DNA from: Hyperoodon ampullatus
Taxonomy: Eukaryota > Chordata > Mammalia > Artiodactyla > Ziphiidae
Reading direction: 5' to 3'
DNA: 64,000 nt
Assembly: GCA_949752795.1 (NCBI GenBank)
Contig: OX457075.1
Coordinates: forward strand, 1,922,001 to 1,986,000
The notes under the pieces were generated by a model. The model was not told the origin of the DNA, did not search any database, and was given only the letters and a program-made list of their open reading frames with translations. Position 1 is the stretch's first letter. Every line of letters starts with the position of its first letter. The position numbers and the translations under genes are program-made. Below, piece by piece: positions 22,830 to 35,760 of the stretch.

Positions 22830-25504
22830 TTTTTTTAAAAAACATCTTCATTGGAGTATGATTGCTTTACAATGTTGTGTTAGTTTCTGCTGTATAACAA
22901 TGTGAATCAGCTATATGTATACATATATCCCCATAAACCTTCCCTCTTGTGTTTCCCTCCCTACCACTCTCCCTTTCCCACCCCTCTAGGTGGTCACAAA
23001 GCACAGAGCTGATCTCCCTGTACTATGTGGCTTCTTCACATTAGGTATCAATTTTACATTTCATAGTGTATATATGTCCATGTCACTCTCTCACCTTCCC
23101 CCTCCCCATGTCCTCAAGTCCATTCTTTAGTAGGTCTGTGTCTTTATTCCCGTCATGCCCCTAGGTTCTTCATAACCTTTTAATTAGATTCCATATATAT
23201 GTGTTAGCATATGGTATTTGTTTTTCTTTTTCTGACGTACTTCATTCTCTATGACAGACTATAAGTTCATCCACCTCACTACAAATAACTCACTTTCATT
23301 TTTTTATGGCTGAGTAATCTTCCATTGTATTTATGTGCCACATCTTCTTTATCCATTCATCTGTTTAGGGACACCTAGGTTGTCTCCATGTTCTGGCTAT
23401 TGTAAATAGTGCTGCAATGAACATGTGGTACATGACACTTTTTGAATTATGGTTTTCTCAGGGTATATGCCCAGTAGTGGGATTGTTGGGTCGTATGGTA
23501 GTTCCATTTTTAGTTTTTAAAGGAACGTCCTTAGTTCTCCATAGTGTTTGAATCAATTTACATTCGGACCAACAGTGAAAGAAGGTTCCCACTTCTCCAC
23601 ACCCTCACCAGTCTTTATTGTTTGTAGATTTTTTGATGATGGCCATTCTGACAGGTGTGAGATGATACCTCATTGAAGTTTTGAATTACATTTCTCTAGC
23701 GATTGGTGATGTTGAGGATCCTTTCATGTGTTTGTTGGCAATCTGTGTATCTTCTTTAGAGAAATGTTTATTTAAGTCTTCTGCCCATTTTTAGATTGGG
23801 TTGTTTGCTTTTTGATATTGAGCTCCATGAGTTGCTTGTAAATTTGGAGATAAATCCTTTCTCTGTTGTTTCATTTGCAAATATTTTCTCCCGTTCTAAG
23901 GGTTCTCTTTTCACCTTGTTTATCATTTCCTTTGCTGTGCAAAAGCTTTTAAGCTTTATTAGATCCCATTTGTTTATTTTTGTTTTTATTTCCATTTCTC
24001 TAGGAGGTGGATCAAGAAGGATCTTGCTGTGATTTATGTCATAGAGTGTTCTGCCTATGTTTTCCTCTAAGAGTTGTAGAGTGCCTGGCATTACATTTAG
24101 GTCTTTAATCCATTTCGAGTTTATTTTTGTGTACGGCATTAGGGCGTAGTCTAATTCTATTCTTTTACATGTAAATGTCCAGTTTTCCCAGCACCACTTA
24201 TTGAAGAGGTTGTCTTTTCTCCACTGTATATTCCTGTCTCCGTTATCAGAAATAAGGTGACCATATGTGAGTGGGTTTATCCCTGGGTTTCTATCCTGTT
24301 CCCTTGATCTATGTTTCTATTTTTGTGCCAGTACCATACTGTCTTGATTACTGTACCTTTGTAGGATAGTCTGAAATCCAGGAGCCTGATTCCTCCAGCT
24401 CCATTTTTCTTCTCAAGATTGCTTTGGCTATTCAGGGTCCTTTGTGTTTCTATAAAAAATTGTGAATTTTTTTGTTCTAGTTCTGTGAAAAATGCCAGTG
24501 GTAGTTTGATACGGATTGCATTCAATCCATAAATTGCTTTGGGTAATATAGTGATTTTCACAATGTTCATTCTTCCAGTCCAAGAACATGGTATATCTCT
24601 CCATCTGTTTGTACCATCTTTAATTTCTTTCATCAGTGTCTTATTGTTTTCTGTTTACAGGTCTTTTGTCTCCTTAGGTAGGTTTATTCCTAGGTATTTT
24701 ATTCTTTTTGTGGCAATGGTAAATGGGAGTGTTCCCTTAATTTCTCTTTCAGATCTTTTCATCATTAGTGTATAGGAATGCAAGAGATTTCTGTGCATTA
24801 ATTTTGTGTCCTGCTACTTTACCAAATTCATTGATTAGCTCTAATAGTTTTCTGGTAGCATCTTTGGGATTCTCTATGTATAGTATCATGTCATCTGCAA
24901 ACAGTGACAGCTTTACTTCTTCTTTTCCAATTTGGATTCCTTTTATTTATTTTTCTTCTCTGATTACTGTGGTTAAAACTTCCAAAACTATGCTGAGTAA
25001 TAGTGGTGAGAGTGGACAACTTCGTCTTGTTCCTGATCTTAGTGCAAATGGTTTCAGTTTATCACCATTGAGAACGATGTTGGCTGTGGGTTTGTCATAT
25101 ACGGCCTTTATTATGTTGAGGAGAAAGTTCCCACTATGCCTACTTTTTGTAGGGTTTTTATGATATATGGGTTTTGAATTTTCTTGAAAGCTTTTTCTGC
25201 ATCTATTGAGGTGATCATATGGTTTTTATTCTTCAATTTGTTAATACGATGTATCACGTTTATTGATTTGCATATATTGAAGGATCTTTGCATCCCTGGG
25301 ATAAACCCCTCTTCATCATGGTTTAAGAGCCTTTTAATGTGCTGTTGAATTCTGTTTGCTAGTATTTTGTTGAGGATTTTTGCATGTATGTTCATCAGAA
25401 ATATAGGCCTGTAGTTTTCTTTCTTTGTGATATCTTTGTCTGGTTTCGGTATCAGGGTGATGGTGACCTCATAGAATCAGTTTGGGAATGTTCCTCTCTC
25501 TGCT

Positions 25505-25707
25505 TTTTTTTTTTTTCAGTATGTGGGCCTCTCACTGTTGCGGCCTCTCCCATTGAGGAGCACAGGCTCTGGACGCGCAGGCTCAGTGGCCATGGCTCAT
25601 GGGTCCAGCCGCTCCGTGGCATGTGGCATCTTCCCAGACTGGGGCATGAACCCGTGTCCCCTTCATTGGCAGGCGGACTCTCAAACACTGCACCACCAGA
25701 GAAGCCC
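25505..25707 (-). mobile_element. CHR-type SINE inside L1 D
   Basis: On the minus strand it opens GGGCTTCTCTGGTGGTGCAG and ends in a 13-16 A tail (T run from 25504). The flanks repeat CTCTGCT (25498-25504 and 25709-25715), a short TSD that may extend by a base or two. It sits in the RT region of ORF2. Confidence 0.92.
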
Positions 25708-26798
25708 CCTCTGCTATATTTTTGAAGAGTTTGAGAGGGATAGGCGTTAGCTCTCCTCTAAATCTTTGTCTGTGAAGCCATCTGGTCCTGGGCTCTTGTT
25801 TATTGGAAGATTTTTAATCACAGTTTCAATTTCAGTGCTTGTGATTGGTCTGTTCATATTTTCTATTTCTTCCTGGTTCAGTTTCAGAAGGTTGTGCTTT
25901 TCTAAGAATTTGTCCATTTCTCCAGGTTGTCCATTTTATTGGCATATTGTTGCTCTTAATAATCTCTCATGATCCTCTGTATTTCTGCAGTGTCAGTTGT
26001 TACTTCTCCTTTTCCATTTCTAATACTGTTGATTTCAGTCTTTTCCCTGTTTTTCTTGATGAGCCTGTCTAATGGTTAATCAATTTTGTTTATCTTTTCA
26101 AAGAACCATCTTTTAGATTTATTGATCTTTGCTATTGTTTCTTTCATTTCTTTTTCATTTATTTCTAATCTGATATTTATGATTTCTTTCCTTCTGCTAA
26201 CTTCGTGGGCTTTTTTGTTCTTCTTTCTCTAATTGCTTTAAGTGTAAGTTTAGGTTGTTTATTTGATATTTTTCTTGTTTCTTGAGGTAGGACTGTATTG
26301 CTATAAGTCTCCCTCCTAGAACTGCTTTTGCTGAATCCCATAGGTTTTGAGTGATCATGTTTTCATTGTCATTTGTTTCTAGGTTTTTTTGATTTCCTCT
26401 TTGAATTCTTCAGTAATCTTTCAGTTATTTAGTATTGTTTAGCCTCCCTGTGTTTGTATATTTTATTGGTTTTTTCTTTAGTTCATATATAGTCTCATAG
26501 CATTGTGGTCAGAAAAGATATTTCATACTATTTCAATTTTCTAAATTTACCAACGCTTGATTTGTGACCCAAGATATGATCTATCCTGGTGAATGTGCCA
26601 TGAATACATGAGAAGAAAGTGTATTCTGCTGGTTTTGGATGAAATGTCCTATGAATATGTTAAATCAATCTTGTTTAATGTGTCATTTGAAGCTTGTGTT
26701 TTCTTATATACTTTCATTTTTGAAGATCTGTCCATTGGTGAAAAGATGGTGTTAAAATCCCCTACAATTATTGTGTTACTGTTAACTTTCCTTTTATG

Positions 26799-28532
26799 CC
26801 CATTTTTGGATTTGGTTGTTTGTTTTTTTGCTATTGAGCTGCATGAGCTGTTTATAAATTTTGGAGATTAATCCTTTGTCAGTTGCTTCATTTGCAAATA
26901 TTTTCTCCCATTCTGAGGGTTGTATTTTGGTCTTGTTTATGGTTTCCTTTGCTGTGCAAAAGCTTTGAAGTTTCATTAGGTCCCATTTGTTTATCTTTGT
27001 TTTTATTTCCATTTCTCTAGGAGGTGGGTCCAAAAGGATCTTGCTGTGATTTATGTCATAAAGTGTTCTGCCTATGTTTTCCTCTAAGAGTTTGATAGTG
27101 TCTGGCCTTACATTTAGGTCTTTAATCAATTTTGAGTTTATTTTTATATATGGTGTTAGGGAATGATCTAATCTCATACATTTACATGTCCCTGTCCAGT
27201 TTTCCCAGCACCACTTATTGAAGAGGCTGTTCTTTCTCCACTATACATTCCTGCCTCCTTTATCAAAGATAAGTTGACCATATGTGCGTGGGTTTATCTC
27301 TGGGCTTTCTATGCTGTTCCATTGATCTATCTTTCTGTTTTTGTGCCAGTACCACACTGTCTTGATTACTGTAGCTTTGTAGTATAGTCTGAAGTCAGGG
27401 AGCCTAATTCCTCCAGCTCCGTTTTTCGTTCTCAAGATTGCTTTGGCTATTCAGGGTCTTTTGTTTTTCCAAACAAATTTTGAAATTTTTTGTTCTAGTT
27501 CTGTGAAAAATGCCAGTGGTAGTTTGATAGGGATTGCATTGAATGTGTAGATTCCTTTGGGTAGTAGAGTCATTTTCATAACATTGATTCTTCCAATCCA
27601 GAAGACTTAAATAGGCATTTCTCCAAAGAAGATATACAGACTGCCAACAAACACATGAAAGAATGCTCAACATCATTAATCATTAGAGAAATGCAAATCA
27701 AAACTACAATGAGATATCATCTCACACCAGTCAGAATGGCCATCATCAAGAAATCTAGAAACAATAAATGCTGGAGAGGGTGTGGAGAAAAGGGAACACT
27801 CTTGCACTGCTGGTGGGAATGTGAATTGGTACAGCCACTATGGAGAACAGTATGGAGGTTCCTTAAAAAACTAAAAATAGAACTACCATATGACCCAGCA
27901 ATCCCACTACTAGGCATATACCCTGAGAAAACCATAATTCAAAAAGAGACATGTACCAAAATGTTCATTGCAGCTCTATTCACAATAGCCCAGAGATGGA
28001 AACAACCTAAGTGTCCATCATTGGATGAATGGATAAAGAAGATATGGCACATATATACAATGAAATATTACTCAGCCATAAAAAGAAAAGAAACTGAGCT
28101 ATTTGTAATGAGGTGGATAGACCTAGAGTCTGTCATACAGAGTTAAGTAAGTCAGAAAGAGAAAGACAAATACCGTATGCTAACACATATATATGGAATT
28201 TTTAAAAAAATGTCATGAAGAACCTAGGGGTAAAACGGGAATAAAGACACAGACCTACTTGAGAATGGACTTGAGGATATGGGGAGAGGGAAAGGTAAGT
28301 TGTGACAAAGCGAAAGAGAGGCATGGACATATATACACTACCAAACGTAAGGTAGATCAATAGTGGGAAGCAGCCGCATAGCACAGGGAGATCAGCTCGG
28401 TGCTTTGTGACCACCTGGAGGGGTGGGATGGGGAGGGTGGGAGGGAGGGAGATGCATGAGGGAAGGGATGTGGGAACAGATGTATATGTATGACTGATTC
28501 ACTTTGTTATAAAGCAGAAACTAATAAAAAAA
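26799..28532 (+). mobile_element. Twin-primed 5'-inverted L1 (copy E) inside L1 D
   Basis: The 3' part, 27602-28532, is on the plus strand (end of ORF2 with an open piece at 27655-28146, 3' UTR, AATAAAAAAA tail). The 5' part, 26799-27601, is inverted. In an uninverted copy (K, near 50838) the two parts meet at AAAATGGGC|AGAAGACTT, so nothing is lost or doubled. The new junction is at CCAATC-CAG-AAGACTT with 3 shared bases. The TSD TTTCCTTTTATG lies at 26787-26798 and 28533-28544. Confidence 0.95.
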
Positions 28533-28978
28533 TTTCCTTTTATGGCTCTTAGCATTTGCCTTATGTATTGTGGTGCTCCTGTGTTGGGTGCATAAATATT
28601 TACAGTTGTTATATCTTCTTCTTAGATTGATCTCTTGATCATTACATAGTGTCCTTCTTTGTCTCTTGCAATAGTCTTGATTTTAAAGTCTATTTTGTCT
28701 GATATGAGAATTGCTACTCCAGCTTTCTTTTCATTTCCATTTGCAGGGAACGTCTTTTTCCATCCCCTCACTTTCAGTCTGTATGTGTCCCTAGTCTGAA
28801 GTGAGTCTTTTGTAGACAACATATATACGGGTCTTGTTTTTGGATCCATTCAGCCAGTCTATGTCTTTTGGTTGGAGCACTTCATCCCTTTACATTTAAG
28901 GTAATTATCAATATGTATGTTCCTATTACCATTTTCTTATTGGTTTTGGTTTCGTTTAGTAGGTCTTGTGTTTCCTGC

Positions 28979-29869
28979 CTAGAGAATTTCCTTTAACATT
29001 TGTTGTAAAGCTGCTTTGGTGACGCTGAATTCTCTTAGCTTTTGCTTGTCTGTCAAGGTTTTAATTCATCCATCAAATCTGAATGAGATTCTTGTTGTGT
29101 AGTGTATTCTAGGTTGTAGATTTTTCCCTTTCATAACTTTAAATATGTTCTGCCACTCCCTTCTGTCTTGCATAGTTTCTGCTGAAAGATCAGCTCTTAA
29201 CCTTATGGGGATTCCCTTGCATGTTATTTGTTGCTTTTCCCTTGCTGCTTTTAATAGTTTTTTATTTGTATTTAATTTTTGATCCTTTGATTAATATGTG
29301 TCTTGGCATGTTTCTCCTTGGATATATCCTGTATGGGACTCTGAACTTCCTGGAGTTGATTGACTATATCTTTTTCCATTTTATGCGAGATTTCAACTAT
29401 AATCTCTTCAAATATTTTCTCAGACTCTTTCTTTTACTCATCTTCTTCTGTGACCCCTGTAATTCAAATGTTGTGCATTTAATGTTGTACCAGAAGTCTC
29501 TGAGACTGTCCTCAATTCTTTTTATTCTTTTTTCTTTATTCTGCTCTGTGGTAGTTATTTCCACTATTTTGTCTTCCTGGTTACTTATCCATTCTTCTGC
29601 CTCAGTTATTCAGCTATTGATTCCTTCTAGGGAATTTTTAATTCATTTATTGCATTGTTCATCATTGTTTGTTTGCCCTTTAGTTCTTCTAAGTCCTTGT
29701 TAAATGTTTCGTGTATTTTCTCCATTGTATGTCCAAGATTTTGGATCACCTTTACTATCATTACTCTGATTTCTTTTTCAGGTGGAATGCCTATTTCCTC
29801 TTCATTTGTTTGGTCTGGTGGGTTTTTACTTTGCTCCTTCATATGCTGCATATTTCTCTGTCTTCCCAT
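28979..29869 (-). pseudogene. L1 ORF1, copy D, broken
   Basis: The start is the ATG at 29869-29867 (MGRQRNMQHMKEQSKN) and the stop the TAG at 28981-28979. The coiled-coil half is open in 29869-29627. Later stops and indels break the RRM and C-terminal parts. Comparison is with copies A and K in this window. Confidence 0.85.
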
Positions 29870-31838
29870 TTTGCTTAACTTACTGTGATTAGCATCTCCT
29901 TTTCGCAGGCTGTAAGTTCTTTGTTCCCATTGTTTTTGGTGTCTGCCCCCAGTGAGCAAAGTAGTTTCAGTGAGTTTTGTAGGCTTCCTGTTTAAGGGGA
30001 CTGGTGCCTGTGTTCTGGTTAGTGAGGCTATATCTTGTCATTTTGGTGGTCAGGGCTGCATCTGGTAGTGTGTTTTAGGGTTTCTGTGAATTTAGTATGA
30101 TCTTAGGCAGCCTGTCTGCTAATGGGTAGGTTTGTGTTATTGTCTTGTTAGTTGTTTGAGATAGGGCATCCAGCACTGGAGCTTGCCAGCTATTGGGTGG
30201 AGCTGGGTCTTAGCATTGAGATGAAGATATCTGGGAGAGCTCATGCTGATTGATATTACATAGGGCAGGGAGGTCTCTGGTGGTCCAATGTCCTGAACTT
30301 GGCTCTGCCACTTCAGGGGATCAGACCTGACACCTGACCAGAGCACCAAGACACTGTCAGCCACATGGCTCAGAAGAAAAGGGAGAAAAAAAGTAAGAAA
30401 AATATTTTTAATAAAATAAAATAATTAAAATTAATTTTTAATAGAAAAATTAAAATGGCAATAAAAAAGAAGAGAGTAACAAAACCTATAAACAAATCCA
30501 CCAATGATAACAAGTGCTAAAAACTATACTAAGATAAACATTAAAATCAGAAACAAGTCAGTTGCAGACAGCAATCCCCAAGTCTTCAGTTGCTCTCAAA
30601 GTCCACCACCTCAATTTTGGGTTGATTCATTGTCTATTCAGGTATTCCACAGATGCAGCATACCTCAAGTTGATTGTGGGGATTTAATCCTCTGCTCGAA
30701 ATCTGCACCAAGTAATTTCCCTTTCTCTTCTTTGTTTACACAGTTCCTGAGGTTCAGCTTTGGTTTTGGCTCTACCTCTGCATGTAGTTTGCCCTTAGGC
30801 TTCTGCTCAGTCCCAGACAGGACGAGGTTAAAGCAGAGGCTGATTAGTGGGCTCTGGCTCACTCATGCTGTGGGGAGTATGGAGTATGGTAGTTATCATT
30901 GGAATTCAGTGTGAGCCTGTGGGTGCAGAGGCCGGGATGATGTTGTAACAGCCTGAGGCGTGCCTTGTGTTCTCCCAGGGAACTTATCCCAGTATGACAG
31001 AAACCTGGCAGTGGCATGCTACACAGGGTCCTTGAGAGTGGGGGAGGGACGTGTGGATAGTGACCTGTGCTTGCACACAGGATTCTTGGTGATTGCAGCA
31101 GCAGCATTAGCATTGCATGCCTGTCTCTTGTGTCCGTGGTGATAGTCACGGCTTGTGCCCATCTCTGGAGCTCGCTTAGGTGGTGCTTTGCCTTCTTTGG
31201 GCAGACAGAGAAGGAATCCACTGTTCTCGTGTACCCCAGAAGAATGGTCTCTTGCCTCTTAAGCAGGTCCATTGTTTTTCCCAGACTCCCTCCCAGCTAG
31301 CTGTGGTGCACTAGCCCCCTTCAAGCAGTGTTCACGCAGCCAACCCCAGTCCTCTCCCTGGGATCTGACTTCTGAAACCTTAGCCTCAGCTGCCAACCCC
31401 CACTCACCTCAACGGACAAGCAGACAAGCCTCTCAGGCTGGTGAGTGTTGGTCAGCACTGAACCTCTGTGCGGGAATCTGTCCACTTTGCCCTCTGCACC
31501 CCTGTTGCTGCACTCTGCTCCATGGCTCCAAAACTTCCCCTCAACCACCAGCCGTGTTCACCAGTGAAGGGCCTTCCTAGTGCATGGAAACTTTTCTTCC
31601 TTCACAGCTCCCTCTCAGAGGTGCAGGTCCCAACCTTATTCTTTTGTCTCTGTTTTTCTTTTTTCTTTTGTCCTACCCAGGTAAGCGGGGATTTTCTTGC
31701 ATTTTGGGAGGTCTGAGGTTTTCTGCCAGTGCTCAGTAGGTGTTCTGTAGGAGTTGTTCTACATGTAGATGTATTTTTGAAGTATTTGTGGGGATAAAGG
31801 TGATCTCCACATCTTACTTCTCCGCCATCTTGAAGGTC
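29870..31838 (-). promoter_or_regulatory. L1 5' UTR, copy D, with YY1-like start
   Basis: The 5' terminus has AAGATGGCGG on the minus strand (CCGCCATCTT at 31822-31831), the core of a YY1 site, which in human L1 sits at the same place and fixes the start of transcription. CpGs have largely decayed to TG/CA. Antisense frames (31272-31580 and 31468-31716) are shorter here than in A and K. Confidence 0.65.
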
Positions 31839-34800
31839 TATAGCAATACAATCTTACCTCAAGAAACAAGAAAAGTTTCAAATAAACAATCTATCATTAC
31901 ACCTAAAGCAATTAGAGAAAGAAGAAGAACAACAACAAAAAAAACCCAAAGTTAGCAGAAAGAAAGAAATCATAAAGATCAGATCAGAAGTAAATGAAAA
32001 AGAAATTAACGAAACAATAGCAAAGATCAGTAAAACTAAAAGCTAATTCTTTGAGAAGATAAACAAAATTGATAAACCATTAGCCAGACACATCAAGCAA
32101 AAAAGGAAGAAGACACAAATCAATAGAAATAATAGAAATGAAAAAGGAGAAGTAACAACTGACACTGCAGAAATACAGAGGATCATGAGAGATTATTACA
32201 AGCAACTATATGTCAATAAAATGGACAACCTGGAGAAATGGACAAATTCTTAGAAAAGCACAACCTTCTGAAACTGAACCAGGAAGAAATAGAAAATATG
32301 AACAGACCAATCACAAGTAATGAAATTGAAAGTGTGATTAAAAATCATCCAACGAACAAAAGCCCAGTACCAGATGGTTTCACAAGTGAATTCTATCAAA
32401 TATTTAGAGAAGAGCTAATACCTATCCTTCTCAAACTCTTCCAAAATATAACAGAGGGAAGAACACACCCAAACTCATCCTACAAGGCCACCATCACCCT
32501 GATACCAAATCCAGACAAAGATGTCACAAAGAAACAAAACTACAGGTCAAATCACTGATGAATATAGATGCAAAAGTCCTCAACAAAATACTAGCAAACA
32601 GAATCCAACATCACATTTAAAAGATCATACACCATGAGCAAGTGGGGTTTATCCCAGGAATGCAAGGATCCTTCAATATATGCAAATCAATCAATGTGAT
32701 ACACCATATCAACAATTTGAAGGATAAAAAACATATGATCACCTCAGAAAAAGTTTCCGACAAAATTCAAACCAATTTTTGATAAAAATAACACTCCAGA
32801 AGTAGGTATAGAGGGAACCTACCTCAAAATAATAAAGGCCATATATGACAAACACACAGCCAACATCATTCTCAATGGTGAAAAACTGAAACTATTTCCT
32901 CAGATCAGGAACAAGACAAGGTTGCACACTCTCCCTACTATTATTCAACATAGTTTTGGAATTTTTAGCCATAGCAATTAGAGAAGAAAAAGAAAAAAAA
33001 AAGGAATCCAAATTGGAAAAGAAGAGTTAAAACTGTCACTGTTTGCAGATGACATGAAACTATATATAGAGGATCCTAAATATGCTACCAGAAAACCACT
33101 AGACCTAATCAATGAATTTGGTAAAGTAGCAGGATACAAAATTAATGCACAGAAATCTCTTTCTAAAAAACGCTAAAAAATCTGATAGAGAAATTAAGAA
33201 AACATTCCAATTTACCATTGCAACAAAAAGAATAAAATAACTAGGAATAAACCTATAAGGAGACAAAAGACCTGTATGCAGAAAACTATAAGACACTGAT
33301 GAAAGAAACTGTAGATGATTCAAACAGATGGAGAGATATACCATGCTCTTGGGTTGAAAGAATCAACATTGTGAAAATGACTATACTACCCAAAGCTAAC
33401 TACAAATTCAATGCAATCCCTACCAAACTACCAATGGCATTTTTCACAGAACTAGAATAAAAAATTTCACAATTTGTATGGAAACACAAAAGACCTTGAA
33501 TAGCCAAAGCAATCTTGAGAACGAAAAACAGAGCTGGAGGAATCAGGAGCCCTGACTTCAGAGTATACTACAAAGTTACAGTAATCAAAACAGTATGGTA
33601 CTGGTACAAAAATAGATTCATCAATGAAACAGAATAGAAAGTCTAGAAATAAACCCACAAACTTATGATTAATTAATCTATGAATAAGGAAGAAAGAATA
33701 TACAATGGAAAAAAGACAGTCTATTCAGTAAGTGGGGCTGGGAATTCTGGACAGCTGCATTTTAATCAATGAAATTAATTTTCTCACTCCATATACATAA
33801 TATACTCAAAAAACCTAAATGTAATACTGGAAACCAGAAATTTCCTAGAAGAAAACATAGGCATAACACTTTTTGACACAAATCATAGCAATATTTTTTG
33901 GATCTATCTCCTAAGGAAATTTTTTTTAAAAAAGGAAAAATAAGTAAATGGGACCTAATTAAACTTAAAAGTTTTTGCACAACAAAGGAAACCATAACAA
34001 AATGAAAAGACTACCTACTGAATGTGAGAAACTATTTGCAAATGATATGACCAATAAGGAGTTAATATCTAAAATATATAAACAGTTCATACAACTCAAT
34101 ATCAAAAAAACAACAACCCTATTCAAAAATGGGCAGAAGACCTGAATTGACATCTTTCCAAAGAAGATATACAGAGGGCCAACAGTTACATGAAAAGATG
34201 CTCAACATTGCTAATCATCAGAAAAATGAAAATCAAAACAAAAATTAGGTATCACCTCACACCTGTCAGAACAGCCATCCTCAAAAAGTCTACAGATAAC
34301 AAAGGTTGGTGAGAATGTGGAGAAAAGGGAACATTCCTGCACTGTTGGTTGAAATGTAAATTAGTGCAGTCACTATGGAAAACATTATGGAGTTTCCTCA
34401 AAAAAGTAAAAATATAACTACTATATGATCAAGCAATTCCACTCCTGGTTATATATCCAATGAAATTGAAAACACTAATTTGAAAATATACATGCACCCC
34501 AAATATGCATAGCAGCATCATTTACATTAGCAAAGATATTAAAGCAACCTAAGTGTCCATCAGCAAATGAATGGATAAAGAAAATGTAGTATAAATATGG
34601 AAAACTAATATCCATAAAAAGGAATTAAATTTTGCTATTTGCCGCAACATGGATAGACTAGGAGGGCATTATACTTAGTGAAATAAGTCAGATAGAGAAT
34701 GACAAATACTGTATGTCATCACTTATATGTGGAGTCCAAAAAATAAAATGAATGAATATAACAAAACAGAAAGAGAGTCACAGATATAAAGAAGAAACTA

Positions 34801-35035
34801 GTGGTTACCAGTGAGGAGAAGTGTGATGGGAGGGACAAGATGGTATAAGGCATTAAGAGGCGCAAAGTATGTATAAAATAAATGAGCCACGAGAGTATTG
34901 TGCAGTACATGTAATATAGCCAATGTTTTATAACAACTTTTAACGGAATATAATTTACAAAAATTTTGAATCAGTCTTTTGTATATCTGAAACTAACATA
35001 ATATTGTAAATCAAGTCTACCTCAATTTAAAAAAG

Positions 35036-35706
35036 AAAGAAATATTGGCAAGTGTGTGAAAAAAGGGAACTATTGTACACTGTTGGTGATGATGTAAAAT
35101 GAGGCAAATGCTATGATAAACACTATGGAGGCTCCTCAAAAATGTTTTTAAAAGAACCTTGATTCTTTTTATATGATATGATTTCATCAATCCCATTTCT
35201 CAGTATATATCCAAAAATGAAAATAAAATCAGGTTCTTGACTGATGTTTGCAGTCCCATGTTCACTGCAGTATTAGTCACAGTAACCAAGATAAGGAAAC
35301 AACAAAATGTCTGAGAGATAAGTGGATCATAAAAATGTGATATATACATAAAGTGGAATACTATTTGGCCTTTATATAGAAAGAAAACCTGCAATATATG
35401 AATGAACCCTGAGGACATTATGCCAGGTGAAATAAGCCAGTTACAGAAGAACAAATACTTCATGATACAATTTATATTAGATATCTAAAATAGTCACCTT
35501 CATAGAAGCAGGGAACATAATGGTGCTTTCCAGGGGCAAGAGGGAGGAGAAAGTGAGAGTTGTTATTCAGGGTGTATAAAGTTTCAGTTATGCAAGATGA
35601 ATAATTTCTAGAGCTCTGCCATAAAACATCATACCTATAGTTAACAATACAGTATTGTACACAAAATAATTTGTTAGGAGGGTAGATCTCATGTTAAATA
35701 TTCTTA

Positions 35707-35747
<41 letters not shown>

Positions 35748-35760
35748 GTGATTGATAGTA
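35036..35760 (+). mobile_element. Old L1 3' end (copy F)
   Basis: It starts abruptly in the ORF2 C-terminal region (TATTGGCAAGTGTGTGAAAA) and ends with CTATAGTTAACAATACAGTA and GGGTAGATCTCATGTTAAAT, typical of old mammalian L1MA/L1MB 3' ends. It directly adjoins the tail of L1 C. Confidence 0.85.
35709..35740 (+). repeat. (AC)16 microsatellite
   Basis: Sixteen uninterrupted AC units, at the usual place of an AC run in the 3' part of this L1 type. Confidence 0.99.

Larger units (their letters stand above)
23185..28932 (-). pseudogene. L1 ORF2, copy D, interrupted
   Basis: The start codon is at 28932-28930 and the end near 23185. Two guests interrupt it: L1 E in the endonuclease part and a SINE in the RT part. 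The RT motif FADDM is intact on the minus strand at 24901-24887. Open pieces include 25395-25111 (RT with [12 protein letters not shown]), 24633-24277 and 24139-23768. Stops and indels elsewhere kill the frame. Confidence 0.88.
22597..31838 (-). mobile_element. L1 copy D, minus strand, inserted in L1 C (9.2 kb with nested elements)
   Basis: The unit is bounded by a perfect 17-bp TSD, TATAGCAATACAATCTT, at 22580-22596 and 31839-31855; joining the outer sides restores L1 C. The 5' end at 31838 (GACCTTCAAGATGGCGG in L1 sense) is full length. Within it sit a SINE (25505-25707) and L1 E (26799-28532). At the 3' side the L1 proper stops near 22830 and 227 further bases lead to a second A tail (22595-22602), inside the same TSD. 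Without its guests it is about 7.3 kb. Confidence 0.95.
21425..34735 (+). pseudogene. L1 ORF2, copy C, split and broken
   Basis: The frame opens with the ATG at 21425 (MGIGTYILIITLNVNGLN). The endonuclease part runs to about 22596, with IYAPNTGAP and GDFNTPLSP motifs kept in 21586-21960, and is interrupted by a SINE (21993-22225). After the 9.2-kb L1 D insertion it resumes at 31856 with the RT: open piece 32238-32558 and an intact FADDM text at 33042-33056. The C-terminal domain lies at about 33800-34735. Many stops and indels are present. The coordinates span the insertions. Confidence 0.85.
18984..35035 (+). mobile_element. L1 copy C, plus strand, split by L1 D and a SINE
   Basis: Its 5' UTR begins GACCTTCAAGATGGAAGAGG. 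ORF1 and the start of ORF2 follow up to 22596; the rest of ORF2 resumes at 31856 and the 3' end lies near 35035 (AATATTGTAAATCAAGTCTA and an A-rich tail). The 5' UTR is of the kind seen in A, D, K and L, but the 3' end is of the other kind seen in I and P. I found no target duplication: the left flank is an LTR, the right flank an old L1. It is diverged and dead. Confidence 0.85.
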
